DNA of 54,261 nt from Streptomyces albiflavescens (lineage in GTDB: Bacteria; Actinomycetota; Actinomycetes; Streptomycetales; Streptomycetaceae). Shown in pieces: positions 26,494 through 33,925 of this stretch (position 1 is the stretch's first letter; each line of letters starts with the position of its first letter). The DNA lies in NCBI RefSeq assembly GCF_014645835.1, contig NZ_BMMM01000004.1, forward strand, positions 533,194 to 587,454. Reading direction: 5' to 3'. A program made the translations under genes and the position numbers. Below the pieces are notes generated by a model. That model made no database searches, had not been told where the DNA came from, and saw only the letters and a program-made list of their open reading frames with translations.

Positions 26494-27468
26494 TTACTGC
26501 TCCTCGAACAGGCTCGTCACCGAACCGTCCTCGAAGACCTCGCGCACCGCGTTCGCGATCGTCGGCGCGATCGACAGCACCGTGATCTTGTCGAGCTCCA
26601 GCTCGCCCGGCGTCGGCAGGGTGTCCGTGAAGATGAACTCGCTGACCTTGGAGTTCTTCAGACGGTCGGCCGCCGGGCCGGAGAGCACGCCGTGCGTCGC
26701 CGTCACGATGACGTCCTCGGCGCCGTGCGCGAACAGGGCGTCCGCGGCGGCGCAGATCGTGCCACCGGTGTCGATCATGTCGTCGACCAGGACGCAGACG
26801 CGGCCCTTCACGTCACCGACCACCTCGTGGACGGTGACCTGGTTGGCCACGTCCTTGTCGCGGCGCTTGTGCACGATCGCGAGGGGGGCGTCCAGACGGT
26901 CGCACCAGCGGTCGGCGACGCGCACCCGGCCGGCGTCGGGGGAGACGACGGTCAGCTTGTTGCGGTCGACCTTCGTGCCCACGTAGTCCGCCAGGATCGG
27001 CAGTGCGAAGAGGTGGTCGACCGGGCCGTCGAAGAAGCCCTGGATCTGGTCGGTGTGCAGGTCGACCGTGAGGATGCGGTCCGCACCGGCCGTCTTCATC
27101 AGGTCGGCGATCAGACGGGCCGAAATCGGTTCACGTCCGCGGTGCTTCTTGTCCTGCCGGGCGTAACCGTAGAAGGGCACAATGACCGTGATGCTCCGGG
27201 CGGAGGCCCGCTTCAGAGCGTCGATCATGATGAGCTGTTCCATGATCCACTTGTTGATGGGAGCCGTGTGGCTCTGCATCAGGAAGCAGTCGGCGCCGCG
27301 GGCGGACTCCTGGTAGCGGATGTAGATCTCGCCGTTCGCGAAGTCGAAGGCCTTTGTCGGGACGACCCCGACACCCAGCTGGTGGGCGACCTCCTGGGCA
27401 AGCTCGGGGTGGGCGCGGCCGGAGAAGAACATCATCTTCTTCTCGCCGGTCGTCTTGATCCCGGTCAC
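26494..27468 (-). CDS. prsA (prs): Ribose-phosphate pyrophosphokinase
   Basis: 324 aa. Makes PRPP from ribose-5-phosphate and ATP for nucleotide, His and Trp synthesis. The PRPP synthase signature around VDLHTDQIQGFF, the flexible-loop KRRDK and the PRPP-binding CVLVDDMIDTGGTI are present; length is typical. GTG start with GAGGAGA upstream. It lies 120 bp after glmU on the same strand; the glmU-prsA order is common in Gram-positive bacteria. Confidence 0.97.
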   Translation of the reverse strand: MTGIKTTGEKKMMFFSGRAHPELAQEVAHQLGVGVVPTKAFDFANGEIYIRYQESARGADCFLMQSHTAPINKWIMEQLIMIDALKRASARSITVIVPFYGYARQDKKHRGREPISARLIADLMKTAGADRILTVDLHTDQIQGFFDGPVDHLFALPILADYVGTKVDRNKLTVVSPDAGRVRVADRWCDRLDAPLAIVHKRRDKDVANQVTVHEVVGDVKGRVCVLVDDMIDTGGTICAAADALFAHGAEDVIVTATHGVLSGPAADRLKNSKVSEFIFTDTLPTPGELELDKITVLSIAPTIANAVREVFEDGSVTSLFEEQ

Positions 27469-27588
27469 AGCACTGTCTCCTCAGAGGTGTCTCAGCTGGG
27501 CGTCGAGAGGTGGTCTCAGCTGGGGTTTGGGTGCACGGTGCGATGTGCACTTATCACGGTACGCCGTGTCAGACGTGCCCGTTTCCGG

Positions 27589-29037
27589 TCAGGCTTCGCC
27601 TTCCGGCTCCCGGGAAGCCGCCTCCGCCGCCTTCGCGGCCGCGCTTCCCGGACGCTTGCGGGCCACCCAACCCTCGATATTCCGCTGCTGGCCACGGGCC
27701 ACGGCCAGCGAACCGGGCGGTACGTCCTTGGTGATGACCGAGCCCGCCGCGGTGTACGCGCCGTCCCCGACCGTGACAGGAGCCACAAACATGTTGTCCG
27801 AACCGGTACGGCAGTGCGAGCCGACCGTCGTGTGGTGTTTGTCTTTTCCGTCATAGTTCACGAAGACGCTGGCGGCGCCGATGTTGGAGTAGTCGCCGAT
27901 CGTCGCGTCGCCCACGTAGGAGAGGTGCGGGACCTTGGTGCCCTCGCCGATCTTCGCGTTCTTCGTCTCGACGTAGGTGCCGATCTTGGCCTTCAGCCCG
28001 AGGCGGGTGCCCGGGCGGAGATACGCGTACGGGCCCACGGACGCCTGCGGCCCGACCTCGGCGCCGTCGGCGACGGTGTTGTCGATACGGGCGCCGGCCC
28101 CCACCCTGGTGTCCTTGAGGCGGCAGTTGGGGCCGACCTCGGCGCCCTCGCCCAGGTGCGTGGTGCCCTGGAGCTGGGTGCCCGGGTGCACGAGCGCGTC
28201 CTGCTCGAAGGTGACGGTGACGTCGACCCAGGTGGTGGCCGGGTCGATGACGGTCACTCCGGCGAGCATGGCCTGCTCCAGCAGCCGGTCGTTGAGGATG
28301 CGGCGGGCCTCGGAGAGCTGGACGCGGTTGTTGATACCGGCGATCTCGCGGTGGTCGGCGGCGACGGCCGCACCGACGCGGTGCCCGGCCTCGCGCAGGA
28401 TGCCGAGGACGTCGGTCAGGTACTCCTCGCCCTGGCTGTTGTCCGTCCGCACCTTGCCGAGCGCGTCCGCGAGCAGCTGGCCGTCGAAGGCGAAGACGCC
28501 CGAGTTGATCTCGCGGATGGCCCGCTGCGACTCGCTCGCGTCCTTGTGCTCGACGATCGCGGTGACCGCGCCGCTGGCGCCGTCCCGCACGATCCGGCCG
28601 TAGCCGGTGGCGTCGGGGACCTCGGCGGTGAGCACGGTGACGGCGTTGCCGTCCTCCGCGTGCGTGGTGGCCAGGCGCCGGAGGGTCTCGCCGCTGAGCA
28701 GCGGCGTGTCGCCGCAGACCACGACGACGGTGCCGTCGACGCTGCCGCCGAGCTCTTCGAGGCCCATGCGCACGGCGTGCCCGGTGCCGTTCTGCTCGGC
28801 CTGAACGGCCGTCCGCACGGCGGGGTCGATCTCGGCGAGATGTGCGACGACCTTCTCGCGGGCGTGCCCCACGACCACGACCAGGTTCTCGGGCTCCAAC
28901 TCGCGCGCGGCCACGAGCACGTGACCCACCTGGGAACGGCCACACAGTTCGTGCAGAACCTTCGGTGTGGCCGACTTCATACGGGTGCCCTCACCCGCTG
29001 CAAGAACGACGACGGCTGCCGGGCGATTGGCGCTCAC
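27589..29037 (-). CDS. glmU: Bifunctional UDP-GlcNAc pyrophosphorylase / GlcN-1-P acetyltransferase
   Basis: 482 aa. Makes UDP-N-acetylglucosamine for peptidoglycan. The N-terminal nucleotidyltransferase has VLAAGEGTRMKS and the GDTPLL block; the C-terminal half is a left-handed beta-helix of hexapeptide repeats ending in the acetyltransferase (for example VGPFAYLRPG-like and TVGDGAYTAAGSVIT segments). GTG 29037 is chosen because GAAGGG lies 8 nt upstream and it places the pyrophosphorylase motif near the N-terminus. The C-terminal tail is Lys/Arg/Ala-rich. Downstream of tRNA-Gln. Confidence 0.97.
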   Translation of the reverse strand: MSANRPAAVVVLAAGEGTRMKSATPKVLHELCGRSQVGHVLVAARELEPENLVVVVGHAREKVVAHLAEIDPAVRTAVQAEQNGTGHAVRMGLEELGGSVDGTVVVVCGDTPLLSGETLRRLATTHAEDGNAVTVLTAEVPDATGYGRIVRDGASGAVTAIVEHKDASESQRAIREINSGVFAFDGQLLADALGKVRTDNSQGEEYLTDVLGILREAGHRVGAAVAADHREIAGINNRVQLSEARRILNDRLLEQAMLAGVTVIDPATTWVDVTVTFEQDALVHPGTQLQGTTHLGEGAEVGPNCRLKDTRVGAGARIDNTVADGAEVGPQASVGPYAYLRPGTRLGLKAKIGTYVETKNAKIGEGTKVPHLSYVGDATIGDYSNIGAASVFVNYDGKDKHHTTVGSHCRTGSDNMFVAPVTVGDGAYTAAGSVITKDVPPGSLAVARGQQRNIEGWVARKRPGSAAAKAAEAASREPEGEA

Positions 29038-29114
29038 GGGTATGCCCTTCGGCTTCGGATGGGGGGTTTTGACACCCGCAGGATACCGGGGCGTACCAGG
29101 GGGGACATGAGAGC

Positions 29115-29140
29115 GGGCCCTGACAGAGCTGTCAGGGCCC
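29115..29140 (-). terminator. Terminator of tRNA-Gln
   Basis: 11-bp perfect arms GGGCCCTGACA/TGTCAGGGCCC with loop GAGC, 10 bp past the tRNA CCA end and upstream of glmU. Confidence 0.8.
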
Positions 29141-29150
29141 GAACCGAGCA

Positions 29151-29225
29151 TGGCTCCCCCGCCAGGACTCGAACCCGGACAGATGGCACCAAAAGCCACA
29201 GTGCTGCCAATTACACCACGGGGGA
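29151..29225 (-). tRNA. tRNA-Gln (anticodon UUG), CCA encoded
   Basis: The minus strand reads a full cloverleaf. Acceptor stem TCCCCCG/CGGGGGA, anticodon loop CTTTTGG with anticodon TTG, T-arm GGGTTCGAGTCC, discriminator G and encoded CCA at 29151-29153. 72-nt body plus CCA. Confidence 0.97.
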
Positions 29226-29592
29226 TTAACGCGACCGAACTGGACATTTGGTCGGGTTGCCGAGTGGGCACCCAACACTATGCCGTACCGGGCGCCTTCC
29301 ATGCGACGGTACGGAGATCGGCACTCTGACGGTACAGAGATCGGCACTCTGCGGAAGGGGCGGCACTCCGCGGAACGCGGGTTGCCGGCCAATCCCGTCA
29401 GGCGTCTCCGACGTGCGTTGCGTCATGGGTGTGACGTCCGGCGGAATGTGGGGTTCCGGGGGCGAACGGTGGGCGATTCGGTGGTTCGAGGGATATTGGC
29501 CGGTTTCGCTTCTGTTCGATTACGGAGGGTGGTGTAGGCCAGTAGGCGAAACTCGCCGGAAAAGGGGCGGGGGGCGACCGTAGGCTGGAGGC
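29226..29592. other. Intergenic region between tRNA-Gln and the kinase
   Basis: 367 bp of divergent spacing. Near the tRNA it should hold the tRNA promoter. It contains a 23-bp tandem duplication (29306-29351) and no supported gene. Confidence 0.6.
29306..29351 (+). repeat. 23-bp tandem duplication
   Basis: Two adjacent units (29306-29328, 29329-29351) with one mismatch; the core is GAGATCGGCACTCTG. A partial, diverged third unit may follow. Confidence 0.85.
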
Positions 29593-30975
29593 ATGACCAC
29601 GACGGGGGAAGAGCACACCACGGCCGGGACCGGGCCGTGGTGGTGGGTCAGGTGGCGCAGTGCGGTGCTGGACGCGGGGCTCGCGACGGCGTCCGCGGTG
29701 GAGTGCGCGGGAGAAGGGATTCGGTTCGCGCACGACGCGGGGCTGCCTGTTCCGGTGGGGGTGGGGTTCGGGCTGATCGCCGGGTCCGTGCTGCTGCTGC
29801 GGCGCAAGTGGCCGATCGCCGTGGTCTTGGTCTCCATTGCCATCACGCCTGCCCAGATGGGGTTCCTGATGGGGCTCGTCGGGCTGTACACGCTCGCCGC
29901 GTCCGAGCTGCCGCGGCGGATCATCGGGGCGCTGGCGGGGATGTCCTTCGCCGGGATGCTGATCGTCACGTTCGTGCGGGCGCATCAGGGAGTGGTGCGC
30001 GGCGACGTGACCATGGGGGACTGGTTCGTCCCCTTCATCTCCATTACGACCGCGATCGGGATGACCGCTCCGCCCGTTCTGCTCGGGCTGTACGTGGGGG
30101 CGCGGCGGCGGCTGATGGAGAGCCTGCGGGAGCGGGCGGACTCGCTGGAGCGGGAGCTGCAGCTGCTCGCCGAGCGGGCGGAGGAGCGGGCCGAGTGGGC
30201 GCGGAACGAGGAGCGGACACGGATCGCTCGCGAGATGCATGACGTGGTCGCGCACCGGGTGTCCCTGATGGTCGTGCATGCCGCCGCGCTTCAGGCCGTG
30301 GCTCGGAAGGATCCCGAGAAGGCCGTGAAGAACGCGGCGCTGGTCGGGGACATGGGGCGACAGGCGCTGACCGAGTTGCGCGAGATGCTGGGCGTGCTGC
30401 GTACGGGGGACGGGCTGGGGGTGCGGGTGCAGTCCGTGCCGCTTGCGGCGGTGGGGGCGGCGGCCGCGGCGGCGGCGTCGCGGGCGGCGGACGACTCGGA
30501 GTCCGGGGGCGGAGCCGGAGCCCTGGCCGGGGTCGGGGCTGTGTCCGTGTCTGTGTCCGTGTCCGTGGAAGGGCCCTGCCTCGCAGAGCTGGACGAGCTC
30601 ATCGGGCAGTCGGCGGCTGCGGGGATGGTCGTCGACCTGTCGGTGGAAGGGGATGTGCGGGCGTACGCGCCGGAGGTCGAGCAGACGACGTACCGGGTGG
30701 TGCAAGAGGCGCTGACCAACGTCCACAAGCATGCGGCGGGCGCGAAGACGCATGTGCGGCTGGCGCATCGGGTGTCCGAGATCGCGATGCAGGTGGAGAA
30801 CGAGTGCCCGCCGGAGCTGGAGCCCGGGGCGGGGGCGTCCGTGTTGTTGCCCAGTGGCGGTAATGGGTTGCTGGGGATGAAGGAGCGGGTTGCGGCGCTG
30901 GGGGGCGTGTTTGTGTCCGGGCCTACGGATGTGGGTGGGTTTCGGGTGTCTGCGGTGATTCCTGCGGAGGCGTAG
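29593..30975 (+). CDS. Orphan NarL-type sensor histidine kinase
   Basis: 460 aa. The N-terminal part has about four membrane helices (about 50-165). A coiled-coil linker (about 178-200) leads to the HisKA_3 dimerisation helix with phospho-acceptor H216 in REMHDVVAHRVSLMVVH, then a HATPase with N-box EALTNVHKHA and G-box GNGLLGMKERV. Between them lies a low-complexity Ala/Gly stretch and a VSVSVSVSV tract encoded by GTGTCC-like repeats at about 30540-30567. ATG start. No response-regulator gene adjoins. Confidence 0.92.
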   Translation: MTTTGEEHTTAGTGPWWWVRWRSAVLDAGLATASAVECAGEGIRFAHDAGLPVPVGVGFGLIAGSVLLLRRKWPIAVVLVSIAITPAQMGFLMGLVGLYTLAASELPRRIIGALAGMSFAGMLIVTFVRAHQGVVRGDVTMGDWFVPFISITTAIGMTAPPVLLGLYVGARRRLMESLRERADSLERELQLLAERAEERAEWARNEERTRIAREMHDVVAHRVSLMVVHAAALQAVARKDPEKAVKNAALVGDMGRQALTELREMLGVLRTGDGLGVRVQSVPLAAVGAAAAAAASRAADDSESGGGAGALAGVGAVSVSVSVSVEGPCLAELDELIGQSAAAGMVVDLSVEGDVRAYAPEVEQTTYRVVQEALTNVHKHAAGAKTHVRLAHRVSEIAMQVENECPPELEPGAGASVLLPSGGNGLLGMKERVAALGGVFVSGPTDVGGFRVSAVIPAEA

Positions 30976-31000
30976 CGGGGGCGTTGTGCGGGATTCGCCT

Positions 31001-31203
31001 GCGTTCCGCGTGCCGCGTGCCGCGTGCCGCGTGCCGCGTGCCGCGTTCCGCGTGCCGCGTTCCGCGTGCCGCGTTCCGCGTGCCGCGTTCCGCGTGCCGC
31101 GTTCCGCGTGCCGCGTTCCGCGTGCCGCGTTCCGCGTGCCGCGTTCCGCGTTCCGCGTTCCGCGTTCCGCGTGCCGCGTTCCGCGTGCCGCGTTCCGCGT
31201 GCC
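31001..31203 (+). repeat. Heptanucleotide array, 29 units
   Basis: 29 consecutive 7-bp units, either GCGTTCC or GCGTGCC, with no indel. The T and G versions mostly alternate, giving a 14-bp higher-order period, with a run of five G-type units near the left end and four T-type units near the right. Confidence 0.97.
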
Positions 31204-31218
31204 GCCGGTGGGTGGGTC

Positions 31219-31332
31219 GGGGCCGTGCCGGTACATCCGCCCCGTCGCCGGTGGCAGATCGCTTGGGCTGCAGGGTCCTGTTTGTTGGCAACCGCGTAAG
31301 CGACGGGGCATGTGATGTACCGGCACGGCCCC
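31219..31332. repeat. Long nested inverted repeat (MITE-like or structured RNA)
   Basis: Outer arms of 18 bp (31219-31236 and 31315-31332, perfect), then inner arms of 10 bp (31239-31248 and 31300-31309, perfect) and a further CGGT/ACCG pair. The loop is about 43-51 nt. Confidence 0.85.
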
Positions 31333-31503
31333 TTCCGTGGTTTTGCGACTGCGGGCGCGTGGGGGCGGTGCGTTGCGGGTGCGTGGGGGTTCGCGTCGGC
31401 GACTCCGGATGGGTGCACCCACCCCGTCGGCTCCCTTTCCCCCGGGCCGGCGCTTGATCTTTCAGCCCGTCCGGCGATTGAGGGCGAGGCCGTCAAGGCC
31501 GAT

Positions 31504-31562
31504 AGCGGGGGTCTGGGGGCGCAGCCCTCAGGTATGGGACGGGTAGGGGCGGAGGGGGCGAA
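31504..31562 (-). repeat. Dispersed intergenic repeat, copy B (inverted)
   Basis: Reverse complement matches 14597-14654 over about 58 bp with a few changes. It lies just past the stop of the minus-strand SUKH-3 gene and can fold, so it may act as its terminator. Immediately to its left, the CAGCCCGTCCGGCGATTGAG motif also looks like a recurrent Streptomyces element. Confidence 0.75.
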
Positions 31563-31579
31563 AAAGCCTGGGGGCCGGG

Positions 31580-32143
31580 TCAGCCGGCGGTGAGGCGGGG
31601 GGGCTCTATGCCTGAGACGAGGGTGGTGAGGGCTGTGTCGATGGTGGGGCCCAGGTACCAGTCGCCGGTGTGGTCGAGGGTGTAGACGCGGCCCTCGGCG
31701 TCGATGGCGAGGAGGGCGCGGGTGTCGGACTCCTCACCGAGGGGGCAGACCTCGGTGCCCAGGGCGCGGCCGAGGTCGCCGAGGGTGCGGGCCATGTGGA
31801 GGCCGTGGAGGGGGTCGAGATCGAGCGTGGCGGGCGCCAGTTGGCGTCCGGGGCCCGGTGAGGTGATGCGGAGGCCTCCGAATTCCGCCCATGCCTCCAC
31901 CGCCGCCGGGAACACGGCGTGCCGGTGCCCGGCCGGCGACGCGTGCCCGCGCAGCGCGTCGGCCCAGTACTCGGCCTGCTTTATGTCCCAGCGCCCGGGC
32001 TGCCACCCCGCGGAGCGCAGCGCGGCGTTCACGGGGGCGGAGAAGCGTGATGGGGGTCCCCCCTGTTCGAGGGGGGTCGAGAGCTTGGTGGAGGAGGAGC
32101 GGTCGGCGTGCATCTGCCCTTCGTTCGTCGAGGGTTGGGACAT
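31580..32143 (-). CDS. SUKH-3-like immunity-family protein
   Basis: 187 aa. The body (about 40-187) resembles SUKH-3: ALRSAGWQPGR near the start, VFPAAVEAWAEFGGLRI, then EVCPLGEESDTRALLAIDAEGRVYTLDHTGDWYLG. SUKH proteins bind and neutralise nucleic-acid-targeting toxins. It lies 46 bp downstream of the YwqJ-type gene on the same strand. The N-terminal residues about 17-31 (KLSTPLEQGGPP) are encoded by a dispersed repeat (32054-32094), so the true start is uncertain: ATG 32143, ATG 32110 or a GTG past the repeat near 32028. Confidence 0.78.
   Translation of the reverse strand: MSQPSTNEGQMHADRSSSTKLSTPLEQGGPPSRFSAPVNAALRSAGWQPGRWDIKQAEYWADALRGHASPAGHRHAVFPAAVEAWAEFGGLRITSPGPGRQLAPATLDLDPLHGLHMARTLGDLGRALGTEVCPLGEESDTRALLAIDAEGRVYTLDHTGDWYLGPTIDTALTTLVSGIEPPRLTAG
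32054..32094 (-). repeat. Dispersed short repeat, copy B, within the SUKH-3 gene
   Basis: Matches the element at 26288-26330 over about 41 bp with several substitutions and a 1-bp gap. Read in frame it gives an atypical N-terminal segment. Confidence 0.7.
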
Positions 32144-32189
32144 CGGCGTGGCGGACGCCGTCGTACAGGAGCGGGTGGGGTGGAGGCGG

Positions 32190-32693
32190 TCAGGCGTCCG
32201 GCGCGGCAGGGTCGACGATGCGTACGCCGAAGTGGTCGATGAGCGCCGTGCAGGAGCGGCAGGGCGCGGCGAAGCTGCCGTGCAGCGGGTCGCCGTCCTC
32301 GCGGATGCGGCGGGCGGTGAGTTTGGCCTGCTTGAGGGCTTTGCGAGCCTCGCCGTTCGTCATCGGTTTGCGCGCGGCGCGCTTGCTGCGGGCGGCGTCG
32401 GCGGAAGCGATGTGACGGGAGATGAGGATCGCCTCGGCGCAGCGGCCGGTGAAACGGTCGCGTTGCGCGCTGGTGAGGGTATCGAGGAAGTCCTGGACCA
32501 GGGGGTGCAGGGCGGGGGTCTGGTCGCCGCGCGCCGCGGTGCCGGTGAGGGTCGCGCCGCGTACGGACAGGGCGGCGGCGACGGTGGGAAGTATGCCGTC
32601 ACGGCGGTGCAGGAGGGCGGGGGCGTGGGGCGCCTCGGCGCTGCTCCAGCCGACCCGAGGGTCCCCGGACGTGCCCGTATGCGTCGCGTTCAT
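32190..32693 (-). CDS. YwqJ-type deaminase-fold protein
   Basis: 167 aa. Cytidine-deaminase-like zinc motifs are seen: C85-A-E87 (GRCAEAILISRHI) and P144-C145-x2-C148 (APCRSCTALIDHFGVRI), with the LHPLVQDFLDTL helix before them, as in YwqJ-related putative deaminases of toxin systems. All zinc ligands and the catalytic Glu are intact. ATG 32693 follows GGGAGGG by about 10 nt; a longer frame to 32924 would cross the divergent promoter region. No signal peptide or export domain. Likely a nucleic-acid or nucleotide deaminase, paired with the SUKH-3-like gene downstream. Confidence 0.78.
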   Translation of the reverse strand: MNATHTGTSGDPRVGWSSAEAPHAPALLHRRDGILPTVAAALSVRGATLTGTAARGDQTPALHPLVQDFLDTLTSAQRDRFTGRCAEAILISRHIASADAARSKRAARKPMTNGEARKALKQAKLTARRIREDGDPLHGSFAAPCRSCTALIDHFGVRIVDPAAPDA

Positions 32694-32922
32694 GATCGTT
32701 TTTCCCTCCCATGCATCCCCCGGTGCGGAGACAGACTGCCAAATGCCGTGGCGGGTGCGGAAGCTGGGGCGGCGCGACACGCCCGGTCTTCGTCGTACGG
32801 TCACTGCGGGGTGACGGCAGGTCACAGAACCGGAGGCCCGGTGACCGGTGTCGTCCAACCGCATAGGCTGTCGACATCCACGATCCATACCGCTATTGAG
32901 AACGCCGCAGGGGGCAACCGCC
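32694..32922. promoter_or_regulatory. Divergent promoter region of the effector/immunity locus
   Basis: 229 bp. Contains four GTCAC/GTGAC half-sites at 32800, 32811, 32821 and 32841, forming GTCAC-N6-GTGAC and GTCAC-N15-GTGAC inverted repeats, and a CATAGGCT -10-like element near 32862. Confidence 0.55.
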
Positions 32923-33918
32923 ATGACGACAGGTCGGCTCGGGCAGCAAGCCGCGCCGCCGAACGCGGCCTACGCCGGGCAGGTCGTGCATTTCCCGGAT
33001 CCGGTCCGGGCTGCCCGTCACCCCAGAGGTGTACGGGTCGACGAGCACGGCTACCCCGACTTCTCGCTCTACGCGCGTGCCGCCGCCGAGATCGCCGAGC
33101 CCCCGGAGGGCTTCGGCGTCGACGAACTGCGGCTCACGGACTACGTCTCCGCGAACGCCGCGCTGGCCGCCACCGGTCACGACCTGTGGGACACGATCCC
33201 GTCGGTGGCCACACCGCACGGCTGGACCTGGCACCACGTGCCGGGCGGTCGGCGGCTCGAGTTGGTGCCCGTCGAGGTCAAGGCGTTGCTGCGGCATCAC
33301 GGTGGTATCGCGACATCGGCGGTCGACCAGGACAAGCGGGGCACGCGGCCGTTGCAGGAGACGCGGCCCGCGCACTTCGGGCTGCCGAAGTCGGCCGTGG
33401 CGGTGACGGAGCAGCAGGTGCTGGGGGTCGAGGAGGACCTCGGGTATCGGCTGCCGGGCGCGTATCGATCCTTCCTGAAGGCGGCCGGGGGGTGCGCGCC
33501 GGTCGGCGCCGCGCTCGACGCCGAGCTGGGACTCCTGGTGGACCAGCCCTTCTTCACGGTGCGTGATGAGGCCGCCGTCAATGACCTCGTCTACGTCAAC
33601 AAGTGTCTGCGCGACCATCTCACCAAGGACTACTTGAGTGTTGGCTTCGTGCAGGGCGGGCTGTTGGCCGTGAAGGTCAAGGGCGACGGGATCGGTTCGG
33701 TCTGGTTCTGCGCGTACGACGATGCCCGCGACCAGGACGCCTGGCCGCCGGCCGAGCGGGTGCAGCGGCTACTGCTGCCCTGCGGTGACGACTTCGACCA
33801 GTTCCTGTCCCGGCTCGCGGGCAATCCGCCCGAGCTGGAGACGGTGGCGAACCTGATGGTGGACGGCGGCTTCGCGCGCGCCGTGCCCGTCTCTTCAGTG
33901 TCTTCGGTGGGGGAGTGA
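32923..33918 (+). CDS. WHH-nuclease-like domain fused to a SUKH (SMI1/KNR4) domain
   Basis: 331 aa. The N-terminal region (about 35-130) reads like the HNH/Endo VII WHH family: GYPDFSLYA, LTDYVSANAAL, W103-H104-H105 in GWTWHHVPGG, LELVPVEVK and RHHGG (125-128). The His expected at position 120 is Lys, so activity may be lost or altered. The C-terminal region (about 160-320) is SUKH-1-like: AVTEQQVLGVEEDLGYRLPG and YRSFLKAAGG. Toxin-like and immunity-like domains thus share one chain. ATG 32923 after GCAGGGGG. Ends 7 bp before the next gene. Confidence 0.75.
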   Translation: MTTGRLGQQAAPPNAAYAGQVVHFPDPVRAARHPRGVRVDEHGYPDFSLYARAAAEIAEPPEGFGVDELRLTDYVSANAALAATGHDLWDTIPSVATPHGWTWHHVPGGRRLELVPVEVKALLRHHGGIATSAVDQDKRGTRPLQETRPAHFGLPKSAVAVTEQQVLGVEEDLGYRLPGAYRSFLKAAGGCAPVGAALDAELGLLVDQPFFTVRDEAAVNDLVYVNKCLRDHLTKDYLSVGFVQGGLLAVKVKGDGIGSVWFCAYDDARDQDAWPPAERVQRLLLPCGDDFDQFLSRLAGNPPELETVANLMVDGGFARAVPVSSVSSVGE

Positions 33919-33925
33919 ACTTCCG

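Larger units (their letters stand above)
30976..31579. other. Repeat-rich convergent intergenic region
   Basis: 604 bp between the kinase and the SUKH-3-like gene. It contains the 29-unit heptamer array (31001-31203), a long nested inverted repeat (31219-31332) and a dispersed repeat (31504-31562). Frames through the array are open on both strands only because of its period; no gene is supported. Confidence 0.8.

Noticed and set aside
26692..29229. A plus-strand open frame of about 845 codons opposite prsA and glmU
   Set aside because: Covers two essential minus-strand genes and part of a tRNA; composition is that of an antisense shadow.
31001..31203. CRISPR array
   Set aside because: Units are contiguous 7-mers with no spacers, and no cas gene is in the window.
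30984..31457. Arg/Val/Pro-repeat peptides in all frames over the heptamer array
   Set aside because: Open only because the 7-bp unit lacks stops in every frame; no ribosome site, no homologous family.
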